Assembly: GCA_027618625.1 (NCBI GenBank)
Contig: JAQCER010000131.1
Coordinates: 1-7,606, forward strand
Direction of reading: 5' to 3'
Source of the DNA: Verrucomicrobiota bacterium
Lineage (GTDB): Bacteria > Verrucomicrobiota > Verrucomicrobiia > Verrucomicrobiales > DEV007
Length of the DNA: 7,606 bases
Part shown: positions 1-6,110 of the stretch, in pieces
Layout of the letters: the number at the start of each line of letters is the position of its first letter
Numbering within the stretch: position 1 is the stretch's first letter
Made by a program: the position numbers and the translations under genes
Notes under the pieces: model-generated
The model's database searches: none
What the model was told of the DNA's origin: nothing
Seen by the model: only the letters and a program-made list of their open reading frames with translations

Positions 1-57
1 CGTGACGACGATGTTCTCGACAAACTGGTCGGAGAATTGGCTGGGGTGAAGATTTAG
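1..57 (+). CDS. C-terminal tail of an unidentified protein (partial)
   Basis: The first reading frame is open from the left edge and ends at TAG (55-57), giving an 18-residue tail, RDDDVLDKLVGELAGVKI. It is acidic then amphipathic, as expected for the end of a soluble protein. The next + strand gene would begin two bases after this stop, so the two could be one transcription unit. Too little is present to name a family. A chance open frame cannot be excluded, because only 18 codons are visible. Confidence 0.35.
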   Translation, partial: RDDDVLDKLVGELAGVKI

Positions 58-59
58 GG

Positions 60-332
60 GTGGTATTCAGCCGGGTTGATGTTGAGCGTTCAGCGGATGA
101 ATCGATCACCGTGCGGGTGAACATGCAGGATTACGAAGTGGAGACGGCTCGAACGCTGTGGGGCGCGGAGCGAAAACGGACAGCTGAGAAATCGTTCTCC
201 CTTCCGGCGTTCTGGGAGGTATACCAAGGGTGGATTTTGATTGGAGCGTCGGTAATGGTCGTGCTCTTGCTTTTGGGCTTGATCGGGCGTGTCTTAAACA
301 AACGTATATCCGCCGCACGCAGGCCGAGATGA
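60..332 (+). CDS. Small protein with one C-terminal transmembrane segment
   Basis: A 90-residue frame starting at GTG (60), just after the preceding stop. Residues 1-55 are polar. Residues 57-77 (from WILIGASVMVV to LLGLIGRV) are a strong transmembrane helix, followed by a short basic tail (NKRISAARRPR). A soluble head, one helix and a positive tail suggest a tail-anchored inner-membrane protein or the C-terminal remnant of a larger membrane protein. The aromatic lead-in (AFWEVYQGW) plus helix plus basic tail resembles the membrane exit of sensor proteins, but the resemblance is loose. The frame is open upstream to a stop at 3-5, so a fused or frameshifted longer protein is possible. It is convergent with the PRTase gene. 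No function is assigned. Confidence 0.45.
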   Translation: MVFSRVDVERSADESITVRVNMQDYEVETARTLWGAERKRTAEKSFSLPAFWEVYQGWILIGASVMVVLLLLGLIGRVLNKRISAARRPR

Positions 333-365
333 TGTCCAGCGAGAGCGACTTGTCCCTGTCCCTCC

Positions 366-375
366 GGGGGGGGGG
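366..375. repeat. Homopolymer of ten G
   Basis: Ten consecutive G sit in the 61-bp gap between two convergent genes, next to a short direct repeat (TGTCCC twice, 351-362). No convincing terminator hairpin with a T-run is seen. Runs this long are prone to length error in sequencing and to slippage in replication. Confidence 0.9.
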
Positions 376-393
376 CTCCATCGGTCCATCCTA

Positions 394-1809
394 TCATCGA
401 TGGCGAACCGCACGGTGTGCCGCCGTTCCATTTGCGATGCTTTCCTGTTTCGCGCTCAGCGCCCGTGCCTGACCGGACATGACGATCTTCTTTGCGGGCA
501 CGGCGTCGGATTCACCGCGCAGGAAGGTGCCGATTTCGTGTGCTGTGCGCAGGCGATCGACTCGCGAGAAAGATTCTGCTTTCAGGGCGGTGAGGGCGCG
601 ACCGCTGGCGAGTTGGAGGTCGCCGCCTTTGGCTACCTCAGCGCGCAGGGCTTCGAGCTCTTTGATCAGGCTTGCGCCAGCGAACGGTTCCCGGCCCAGT
701 GATTTGGTGCTCTCGTTCCGGGCAATGCGAATGACGCTGTTGTGCGCGATGTCTTCTGAGGTCAGGCTGGAAACGCCCTGCAGGTAGCGCCCTATCTCGG
801 TTTCGGTTCGAGTGGCGTCGCCGGTTTCCATTCCTCTGACATCCAAAAGCGCATGTGCGCGCTTCTCGGCCGCAGCCAGATCCACTCCGGCGCGCGTGAC
901 CTCTGCCCGGAGCTGTTCGAGTGACCTGGACGCTTCTAAAAAACCGCGTGGGCCGCTTCCCTCGCGAGTTGCATATCCTGCACGATCGCCAGCTTCACGT
1001 TCACGTCCTCCGGGATCTCGGGCTTCTCGGAGCCGTGGAGATTGTAGTTCAAGATGGCTTCCGTCAGAGCGTCGCAGGCTTCGATCTGCTCCGGGCTGAA
1101 TTGTTCCAAGCCTTTCGAGCCGTCGATGCTCATCGCGGAAAAGAAAGAAGCCCGTGCCGTTGCAGGGTTCATGGATGGATCGTTCAATGTAGTTGGCCTT
1201 GTGTTTAAGTCGCCCTTGGAGCACGCCTTCGATCTCCTCGCGCACGCTGGGCTCGCCGAGCTTCTGATCGATGCGGTCAATGTCACGGATCGAAACCTTG
1301 CGCAGTTCCGATTGCCCGAGCGACACGACATTGTCCACATGGATTCCACGCATTTCCAGTAATTCCCGCAAGGCATCGGTAGTTTCTCCAGTGGTGACGA
1401 CATCATCGACGAGCACGAGATTGGCATGCCTCGGGATCCGCGCAAGGCTGGCGTCGAGCGGAGCGAAGCGCGCCGGATTCTGCATCTTTTCCATGCCGCC
1501 CTTCATCGCGGCTTTCGTCCTGACGATCGGAACCGCCCAACCGGTCGCGACATCACCACCGTATTCCTGCTGCAGCTGCTTTGCGAAGTAGTAAGGCAAC
1601 TTGTTGCGCCCGGTGGTCGACGGAGCAACCAGAAAAACATTGTCCTGCCCACGAAGATGTTCATACGCACCCGTTGCACTGAAGTCCCGCACCAGCTGCA
1701 CCACCTCGCCCGCAGGCATCCCGCGCAGATACAGTTCATCCTTACGCTTCCGCAGGTCTTTGACCCGGCGCGTCGATGTCGCATACTCGCCCTGGCGAAT
1801 CCCAGCCAT
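394..1809 (-). CDS. Phosphoribosyltransferase-fold protein with C-terminal helical repeats (two compensating frameshifts)
   Basis: A 471-residue frame. Residues 58-151 look like a type I phosphoribosyltransferase core. The PRPP-binding signature is at 131-144 (LVLVDDVVTTGETT): two acidic residues after a hydrophobic strand, then the TTGET loop. Upstream APSTTGRNK (62-70) resembles ComF-like enzymes, but no zinc cysteines are seen. Two ~50-residue repeats follow, about 297-346 and 385-434, each with LRAEV near its start and EIG-(R/T)-(Y/F)-L-(Q/R)-G near its end. Residues ~224-289 are arginine-rich and unlike the rest. The neighbouring frame over the same DNA reads normally (SAMSIDGSKGLEQFSPEQ), so an extra base near 1139-1146 and a missing one in the A6 run at 938-943 have probably shifted this stretch. 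The ATG at 1809 lies 6 nt after the GATCTA half of an upstream conserved box, with no Shine-Dalgarno. Substrate is unknown; nucleotide salvage or a regulatory PRPP-binding role is possible. Confidence 0.8.
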   Translation of the reverse strand: MAGIRQGEYATSTRRVKDLRKRKDELYLRGMPAGEVVQLVRDFSATGAYEHLRGQDNVFLVAPSTTGRNKLPYYFAKQLQQEYGGDVATGWAVPIVRTKAAMKGGMEKMQNPARFAPLDASLARIPRHANLVLVDDVVTTGETTDALRELLEMRGIHVDNVVSLGQSELRKVSIRDIDRIDQKLGEPSVREEIEGVLQGRLKHKANYIERSIHEPCNGTGFFLFRDEHRRLERLGTIQPGADRSLRRSDGSHLELQSPRLREARDPGGREREAGDRAGYATREGSGPRGFLEASRSLEQLRAEVTRAGVDLAAAEKRAHALLDVRGMETGDATRTETEIGRYLQGVSSLTSEDIAHNSVIRIARNESTKSLGREPFAGASLIKELEALRAEVAKGGDLQLASGRALTALKAESFSRVDRLRTAHEIGTFLRGESDAVPAKKIVMSGQARALSAKQESIANGTAAHRAVRHR

Positions 1810-1814
1810 GGACA

Positions 1815-1845
1815 GTAGATCGAAATCGGCGCGGGAAAATCACGG
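1815..1845 (-). promoter_or_regulatory. Conserved bipartite box upstream of the PRTase gene (copy 1)
   Basis: On the coding strand this reads CCGTGATTT, 14 variable bases, then CGATCTAC. Twenty-eight of 31 positions match the box before the relaxase gene (6332-6362). The GATCTA half is followed by 6 nt and then the ATG at 1809. It could be a promoter (upstream half near -35, GATCTA near -10, with a leaderless or nearly leaderless transcript) or an operator. The sequence does not tell these apart. Confidence 0.7.
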
Positions 1846-1862
1846 TGACAACATCACAAAAT

Positions 1863-1872
1863 AAAATCACGG
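1863..1872 (-). promoter_or_regulatory. Extra half-box CCGTGATTTT
   Basis: A second exact copy of the upstream half of the conserved box lies 27 bp further from the PRTase gene in the same orientation, without a CGATCTA partner. A near copy (TTGTGATGTT) lies between the two. Such spacing would suit cooperative binding of a regulator. Apart from these, I see no gene or RNA in the 143-bp gap 1810-1952. Confidence 0.4.
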
Positions 1873-1952
1873 CGGCAAAACGGCACCCAGTGCGTGACTA
1901 TGACGATGGAGAATGGCTACGATGGCGAGAGGGAAGCCGATGCCGCAATCAA

Positions 1953-2288
1953 TCAACGCACTTCGATGAGGCAGTCACCGTTTTGAATGAGGGTTTCGAT
2001 ACTGGGGATCAGGGGCCCAAACCATGAAAGGAGGGCACGCCGACCGGTATTGCCGACTCGCAGCCAAACGATCACTGGCTTCGGGGCAACTTTGCTTTGG
2101 CTCAGGCGGTGGGGGACGTCCTCGTCTTTGGTAACGATCGCAGCCTCATTCTCGAGGGCGTAGTTCCAGATTTGTGAGTCGTCGGCATCGCGCAAGCCGA
2201 CGTCCACGACGTGTTCGGCCGTGTGGCCGTGATCGGCAAGAAGCCTTGCCAGTGCAGGCGGCAACTGCGCGTCGACGATGAACCGCAC
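1953..2288 (-). CDS. DUF5615 PIN-like toxin of a toxin-antitoxin pair
   Basis: 111 residues matching the DUF5615 (COG4634, Mut7-C-like PIN) family in length and motif order. The strand RFIVDAQLPP carries the first acidic residue (D6). HTAEHV-(V)-DVGL follows at about 21-32. IVTKDED (51-57) carries the second acidic cluster, RVGNT is at 77-81, and the usual LIEVR ends the protein. The family is predicted to be a metal-dependent ribonuclease toxin. I chose the GTG at 2288 because it lies one base after the antitoxin stop (TAAcGTG, translational coupling) and gives the family-typical MRFIVDAQLP start. The same frame is open upstream to 2423, but that stretch overlaps the antitoxin gene and has no family features. 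The acidic active-site residues are present, so the toxin looks intact. Its RNA target is unknown. Confidence 0.88.
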   Translation of the reverse strand: MRFIVDAQLPPALARLLADHGHTAEHVVDVGLRDADDSQIWNYALENEAAIVTKDEDVPHRLSQSKVAPKPVIVWLRVGNTGRRALLSWFGPLIPSIETLIQNGDCLIEVR

Positions 2289-2289
2289 G

Positions 2290-2508
2290 TTATTGAGCCA
2301 CAAGAATTGGATGATCAGCCTCGGATGCGGCGAATTGGAGGCAGGCGGCGATGTCCTCGGCTTCCAGGTAGGGGTAGTCTTCCAGGATTTCTTGCTGCGC
2401 CACGCCTGCGGCCAGCAATTCAAGCACGTCCTTCACCCGGATTCGCATTCCACGAATGCAGGGACGGCCTCCACATTGATTCTGGTTGAAGGTAATTCGA
2501 TCAATCAT
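2290..2508 (-). CDS. DUF433 antitoxin
   Basis: 72 residues of the DUF433 family (COG2442), the usual partner of DUF5615 toxins. The hallmark QCGGRPCIRGMRI is at residues 11-23. A winged-helix-like body follows (VKDVLELLAAGV, then EILEDYPYLEAEDI) with the typical end AASEADHPIL. It should neutralise the toxin and, by analogy with other antitoxins, bind its own promoter. The ATG at 2508 gives the family start MIDRITF. The frame is also open to an ATG at 2577, but those 23 extra residues are not family-like. The gene lies 72 nt after the coupling-protein gene on the same strand, so it may be read from the transfer operon, from its own promoter in that gap, or both. No CGTGATTT/CGATCTA box precedes it. 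Confidence 0.88.
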   Translation of the reverse strand: MIDRITFNQNQCGGRPCIRGMRIRVKDVLELLAAGVAQQEILEDYPYLEAEDIAACLQFAASEADHPILVAQ

Positions 2509-2580
2509 CGGCCTAGGATAGTTCACGGGGAAACGTTGGTAAAGGGCCTCAAAAGGATCGCGAGGCAAGCCTGGCAAGCC

Positions 2581-4053
2581 CTACCGATACCACGTCTCCA
2601 CCCGCCCCCTGGCATCCAGCGGCGCGATGCGTCGCTTCGCGAACCGCTTTGACGGATGGACGATGACGGCGACGTGGTCTTTGAGATCCATGAGCTTCGC
2701 CGGTTTGATCTTGTAGTCCTCTTCTTCGCGGCGGGTGTAGGTGGCGGAGCCGAAGGCTTTGTGAGTCTTGGAGCGTTTCCAGATTTGCTTCTTGCCGATG
2801 AAGTCGGCGCTGGCGGTGGCTCCTTCCATGTCTGCTCCGCGGAAGATGATGCGGGTGCGGAAGTTCAGGGAGAGGACTTTGCGGCGGTCGCGACCAATGC
2901 CAGGGTCGGCGGAGACTTCCGACTGCATTCCGGCGATGATGGCGCAACGCGCGCCACGGATGCGGTCGATGATTTTGTGGTCGCTGATGCCGTCCTCGCT
3001 GGAGGTGACGATGTCCTGGTATTCGTCGGCTACCAGCAGCAGCATGTTCTTGCGGCGTTGCTCGGCGGTTGGCACTTCGTAGCGGCGGAGAGTGTGGTAG
3101 TAGAACAACATCTTCAGGTAGGTGTTGATGTAGCGGCGCTCGGTCACGAAGCGCTGCGGCATGGACACCGCGATCACCGCGCCATGGTCGACGTCAGCGA
3201 CCTCGAAGGTGTTCGGTTGGTCGCTGCAGAAGATTTCGGCGATGTCAGGATCGAGGAAGAAACTCAGGTAAGTTTTGATCGTGCCCTCGATCCCTTCCCG
3301 TTGCTCTGCGGCCTTCGCATCGATGAACGTGTTGTGGAAGAATTCCATCAGCGCGATGCGCGATTCGCTGGGTTCCTTGTGCTCCAGCTTATCGAGCGCC
3401 TGTTCCATCCGAGATCGAACCGTGAGCACGTGATAGGCACGAGTGATGGTCACCGGTTCACCGATCTCTGAAAGCAACTGCAGGGCGTTGGCCAAGGCGA
3501 TCTGTGCCATGGGTTTGAAGAACGAATCCTGCCGGCCATCAGTTAGACTGGCGGCGACGTCGACGATCGCCTTGCCGTGCGTCGTCCACGGCAAAGATCG
3601 ATCGCTCAGTAAATTGTAGCGTTGCTGTGGAATCCATTCGTCGCCAGCGCCGTGCGGTCGCACTTGCAGATGCACCACATGGCTGGCCCGTCCGTTCGCT
3701 GCCATGAGTTCTGCGAGGAACGCGTGTTCGTCGCCCTTAACCCCGAGCACCAGGCCACCCCAATTCGGGATCGCCTTTGTCAGTTGCACCAGGATGCTGT
3801 GGAATCCTGATGAAGTCTTGCCGCATCCGGTATCGCCAGTGATGAGAATGTGACGGCAGAGTTCGTTCTCGTTCCAGGCGAGCGATCCGAAGCGCAGCAC
3901 TGATTTGCGAACGGGAGCCGCGATCAAGAGGAATCCCAACAAGATCCCAATTCCTGCTGCGGCATGTCGATAAGGATCTGCCAACTCGAACCAGAACCAG
4001 AGACCGGTCGCTGCCAGGATCAGTGCCAGTGGAAGTCGGGCGAGCGCATTCAT
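2581..4053 (-). CDS. VirD4/TrwB/TraD-type coupling protein (T4CP)
   Basis: A 490-residue inner-membrane ATPase that would link the relaxase-DNA complex to a type IV secretion channel. Two hydrophobic segments near the N-terminus (about 7-22 and 31-47) form the membrane anchor. The Walker A loop GDTGCGKT (73-80) follows directly. Walker B is at 338-347 (LLLVADEYQD), with the catalytic Asp-Glu, and GARCAIIAGMQSEV (367-380) matches the post-Walker-B sensor region of the family. The length is close to the roughly 500 residues of TrwB. There is no long C-terminal extension like that of TraD of F. The gene follows the membrane-protein gene after a 32-nt gap with no terminator, so it is probably the third gene of the ParA operon. 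The ATG at 4053 is the first methionine before the membrane segments; the Shine-Dalgarno is weak. No frameshift is seen. Confidence 0.93.
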   Translation of the reverse strand: MNALARLPLALILAATGLWFWFELADPYRHAAAGIGILLGFLLIAAPVRKSVLRFGSLAWNENELCRHILITGDTGCGKTSSGFHSILVQLTKAIPNWGGLVLGVKGDEHAFLAELMAANGRASHVVHLQVRPHGAGDEWIPQQRYNLLSDRSLPWTTHGKAIVDVAASLTDGRQDSFFKPMAQIALANALQLLSEIGEPVTITRAYHVLTVRSRMEQALDKLEHKEPSESRIALMEFFHNTFIDAKAAEQREGIEGTIKTYLSFFLDPDIAEIFCSDQPNTFEVADVDHGAVIAVSMPQRFVTERRYINTYLKMLFYYHTLRRYEVPTAEQRRKNMLLLVADEYQDIVTSSEDGISDHKIIDRIRGARCAIIAGMQSEVSADPGIGRDRRKVLSLNFRTRIIFRGADMEGATASADFIGKKQIWKRSKTHKAFGSATYTRREEEDYKIKPAKLMDLKDHVAVIVHPSKRFAKRRIAPLDARGRVETWYR

Positions 4054-4068
4054 TTGTTAGAATTTGAA

Positions 4069-4086
4069 ACCAGCGTTACCAGCGTT
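4069..4086. repeat. Tandem duplication of ACCAGCGTT
   Basis: Two perfect, adjacent copies of the 9-mer ACCAGCGTT (4069-4077 and 4078-4086) lie in the short gap between the membrane-protein stop codon and the coupling-protein start. The second copy touches the stop codon. Probably a slippage duplication; no regulatory role is evident. Confidence 0.85.
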
Positions 4087-4781
4087 CAATCTTGAAGCGG
4101 CCGAACGAAGATGTATCCGCGATCCGTCGGCTCTCCTTCTCTCGCTGCAACGATTTCGCCATTCACGCGCACCACTCCGATCCGTCCCAATTCAGGATCA
4201 TCGATCTCCCGATAAGAGATGCGTCCGCCTTTCCATTCCGTCGGAGACTTGGGAGGCTCGACCAGTGGATTCAGATCCACCTTGTCGGCAAGGATGAGCG
4301 CCATGAGCAACGCATTGATCAGCCCGAGAAGCAATCCGGACACCGTGCTGAATACGATCAACTTGTGGGGCCGTCCGGCACGGCGAATCGGTTCAGCGAG
4401 GCCCTGCACTTCCCGAGTGACCTGACCGTGCACCACTTGCATCTGGCGCACCAGTTCGCGTAAATCTTTGTAAGACGGCGTGTCGACAGACTTCTTGAAC
4501 ATCGCCTCAATGTCATCGCGCAGTCCGTCGCGTTGCTCGTCTGTGAGGCCTGAGCGCGATCGGTCAAGCATCCGGCTCAGCTCTTTCGGAACATTGTCCA
4601 GGGCCACCGTAATGAACCCCAGAAGTTCCAATACATTCAGCACCTCGTCGTCTTCCGGAAGATTCTTAAACTTCGCCGCTGTCGCGTAGAATTGCTCCCG
4701 CCGTTCGGCAGGAACAAGATCCGCCAGCACTTTCAGGGCGGAGGTCGGCTTTTGATGGCTAGCAGATCCCTTGCGTCTCAT
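4086..4781 (-). CDS. One-pass membrane protein of the transfer operon, unknown family
   Basis: 231 residues that I do not recognise. Residues 1-135 are hydrophilic and rich in helix formers with many charged residues (for example EVLNVLELLGF at 47-57 and DLRELVRQMQVVHGQVTREV at 106-125, a likely coiled-coil stretch). A basic flank (RRAGRPHK) precedes one transmembrane helix at about 141-164. After it, residues 165-231 include GRIGVVRVNGEIVAAREGE and end in a strand-rich stretch. By the positive-inside rule the N-terminal helical part would be cytoplasmic and the C-terminal ~65 residues periplasmic. It starts 4 nt after the ParA-like gene and ends 32 nt before the coupling protein. A role as membrane partner of one or both ATPases is inferred from this position only. 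Confidence 0.8.
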   Translation of the reverse strand: MRRKGSASHQKPTSALKVLADLVPAERREQFYATAAKFKNLPEDDEVLNVLELLGFITVALDNVPKELSRMLDRSRSGLTDEQRDGLRDDIEAMFKKSVDTPSYKDLRELVRQMQVVHGQVTREVQGLAEPIRRAGRPHKLIVFSTVSGLLLGLINALLMALILADKVDLNPLVEPPKSPTEWKGGRISYREIDDPELGRIGVVRVNGEIVAAREGEPTDRGYIFVRPLQD

Positions 4782-4785
4782 GGAT

Positions 4786-5547
4786 TCATGGCAGCAGAAT
4801 TGCGGATGCGCAATCGAAGCCCTCGAAGAGGATGCGTTGATAGCGCTTTGCCCGCATGCGGTTCTTCATCCGGCGGAGAAACGGCGATGCCACTTTGCCG
4901 TCGATCACGTCCTGCAACGTGCAGACCTGATTGCGCAGTTCGCTCTGGAACTCAGGAACCCGCGCATCCATGGGCATGATGACTGGATGAAAAGTGTCGA
5001 CAAATTCCGTGACCGCAGGCTCACTGTGCCAGTATTCAAAGCCACCTTGGGCGTCGCCCATTGCACTGAGGACGATAAGATAGTCGACCTTGTCCTGCAG
5101 ATGATCCGCCCACTTGAGAAGCGATTGCACCGATCCCGCTTCATTGGTGGTGACCCCGATCGCAGTGAACCGGATCCCGAGTTCCATGGCGTCATCGTAA
5201 GCACTGTCAAACCACTGGTAGGCTGCATTTCCTGCGCCGGAACCCAAGTCGGCCAGCACGATTTCGACGGCGTCCTGATCGCAGACTTCAAAGACCTCGT
5301 CGAGCGCACCGTCGCGGTGGACATCGTGCTTGCGTGCGTCAGGATAAAAATTCTGCAGCCCACTCTTGTTGGTGTTTTCGATATCGAAGTCGAAAAGGAT
5401 CGGGGCCACGCCGTTCTGCCGATACCACGACACCAGCGAGAGGCTCAGATCCGTTTTCCCGACCCCGCCCTTGCCGCCCTGGGTAAAGACAATGCGCGGA
5501 CGTTTCGACAAGGACGCCGTAGGAACCTTTTTGGAACTCATTATCAT
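4786..5547 (-). CDS. ParA/MinD-family ATPase of a mobility locus
   Basis: 253 residues of the ParA/MinD deviant Walker A superfamily. The P-loop GGKGGVGKT is at 24-32 with the signature lysine K26. The switch-like strands are ILFDFDIENTN (50-60) and VEIVLADLGSG (94-104). There is no N-terminal helix-turn-helix extension, as in small type Ib ParA, TraL, StbB or VirC1 proteins. Such ATPases partition plasmids or bring relaxosomes to the transfer apparatus. No ParB gene or obvious parS array lies nearby, and the next genes are a membrane protein and the coupling protein, so transfer seems as likely as partition. Two start codons are possible: ATG at 5547, directly after the conserved box, or ATG at 5541, exactly 6 nt after its GATCTA half. 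The second fits the PRTase arrangement. No Shine-Dalgarno is seen. The first gene of the operon. Confidence 0.9.
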   Translation of the reverse strand: MIMSSKKVPTASLSKRPRIVFTQGGKGGVGKTDLSLSLVSWYRQNGVAPILFDFDIENTNKSGLQNFYPDARKHDVHRDGALDEVFEVCDQDAVEIVLADLGSGAGNAAYQWFDSAYDDAMELGIRFTAIGVTTNEAGSVQSLLKWADHLQDKVDYLIVLSAMGDAQGGFEYWHSEPAVTEFVDTFHPVIMPMDARVPEFQSELRNQVCTLQDVIDGKVASPFLRRMKNRMRAKRYQRILFEGFDCASAILLP

Positions 5548-5577
5548 TAGATCGAAGTTCGGCGGAAAAAATCACGG
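5548..5577 (-). promoter_or_regulatory. Conserved bipartite box upstream of the ParA operon (copy 2)
   Basis: On the coding strand CCGTGATTTT, then a variable middle, then TTCGATCTA, with the two halves at the same spacing as in the other three copies. It occupies most of the 48-bp gap between the HTH gene stop and the ParA start. The downstream half touches the ATG at 5547 and lies 6 nt before the ATG at 5541. It marks the ParA, membrane-protein and coupling-protein genes as a unit separate from the HTH gene. Confidence 0.7.
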
Positions 5578-5595
5578 ACAAACCTAGACAGTTCC

Positions 5596-5778
5596 TCAGG
5601 TTTCGTCCTTCCACGTTCGAATTGGCTTTTCTTCGTCACTGTATTGGAAGCGTTTCGCTGCCCGCTTCTTCGCTGCGCGCGCCTTAACGCGCTCAGCGAT
5701 TTCCACCTTTCTGGAATCGACTTCTCCGGTTGAGGATTCGGGCATCGCTTCCGCTGGTGGCGTGGGAGCCATGGTCAC
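5596..5778 (-). CDS. C-terminal part of a frameshifted HTH-like protein, read alone from GTG
   Basis: As an independent frame this gives 60 residues from a GTG overlapping the stop of the upstream frame (GTGA). The same frame, read upstream from about 5850, continues sensibly as HAISWQGIRKFCLARKIHKG, exactly the sequence expected after the helix-turn-helix start encoded at 6008-5850. I therefore regard this as the 3' part of one ~137-codon gene interrupted by a missing base near 5849-5852. Its C-terminus has an acidic and Pro-rich linker, then a strongly basic helix (EIAERVKARAAKKRAAKRF, about residues 26-44) typical of DNA or RNA contact, and ends EEKPIRTWKDET. If the frameshift is real, reinitiation at the GTG could still make this basic peptide. 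Confidence 0.5.
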   Translation of the reverse strand: MTMAPTPPAEAMPESSTGEVDSRKVEIAERVKARAAKKRAAKRFQYSDEEKPIRTWKDET

Positions 5779-6008
5779 CGAAGTGCGCTGCCCCTTGTGA
5801 ATCTTTCGGGCAAGGCAAAACTTGCGGATCCCTTGCCAACTGATGGCATGCCGCGACCACTCAAGTCTTCCGCGATGGTGCGGTATGGGTAACGCTTCGC
5901 CCGCATCTGCGTGATGCGTTCAGCGAACGGCTCAAGTCGGCTCTCTCGCGGATCAGCGTAGGGAGGTAAGGCCGGCTCTTCGGCCTGGTTGTCAGAGGGT
6001 GGTTGCAT
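5775..6008 (-). CDS. N-terminal part of a frameshifted HTH-like DNA-binding protein
   Basis: The uninterrupted frame is 77 residues. Residues 1-27 are Pro- and acid-rich. LEPFAERITQMRAKRYPYRTIAEDLSGRG, about residues 25-53, looks like the first helices of a helix-turn-helix protein of the kind that begins with a 'choose your helix' ITQMRAK...YRTIAEDL pattern. After residue 53 the translation loses family character (MPSVGKGSASFALPERF), while another frame continues with SWQGIRKFCLARKI, a plausible recognition helix. One missing C in GGC(C)ATGCC near 5849-5852 explains this; with it restored the gene would encode about 137 residues (6008-5596). It sits alone between two conserved boxes, next to the repeat-rich spacer, so an autoregulator or relaxosome accessory protein is possible. 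I cannot name the family. Confidence 0.6.
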   Translation of the reverse strand: MQPPSDNQAEEPALPPYADPRESRLEPFAERITQMRAKRYPYRTIAEDLSGRGMPSVGKGSASFALPERFTRGSALR

Positions 6009-6034
6009 GGTAGTACTGCGGTAGTCTTCAGGTT

Positions 6035-6065
6035 GTAGATCGTGGTCTGGCGCTGAAAATCACGT
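6035..6065 (-). promoter_or_regulatory. Conserved bipartite box upstream of the HTH gene (copy 3)
   Basis: On the coding strand ACGTGATTTT, a variable middle, then CGATCTAC at the same spacing as the other copies. Here the GATCTA half lies 27 nt before the ATG at 6008, so unlike the PRTase and ParA genes this unit would have a short leader. That leader is open in frame (no stop) but has no start codon and no clear Shine-Dalgarno. Confidence 0.65.
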
Positions 6066-6075
6066 CGTTCTGCAA

Positions 6076-6110
6076 CCCGAGTACCACCTGGCGGCACCCC
6101 GCGTACCACC
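6076..6110 (+). repeat. Two 13-bp direct repeats, CCCGNGTACCACC
   Basis: Copies at 6076-6088 and 6098-6110 differ at one position (A or C) and are offset by 22 bp, about two helical turns, so they present the same face of the DNA. An inverted copy with one mismatch in the core (GGTAGTAC, 6009-6016) touches the HTH gene start codon. This is the layout expected for sites of a small DNA-binding protein, such as a relaxosome accessory factor or the HTH protein itself. Confidence 0.7.

Noticed and set aside
378..403. Inverted repeat CCATCG/CGATGG near the end of the PRTase gene, considered as a terminator
   Set aside because: Six base pairs with a 14-nt loop, no T-run, and it includes the stop codon.
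936..1445. A separate 169-codon minus-strand gene within the PRTase gene
   Set aside because: Only its second part looks like protein; it is better explained as the frame lost between two compensating indels in the PRTase gene.
2656..3471. A 271-codon + strand frame
   Set aside because: It is antisense to the coupling-protein gene and has low-complexity Val/Gly/Asp composition with no motif.
4771..5550. A 259-codon + strand frame
   Set aside because: It is the antisense shadow of the ParA-like ATPase, whose P-loop is intact on the minus strand.
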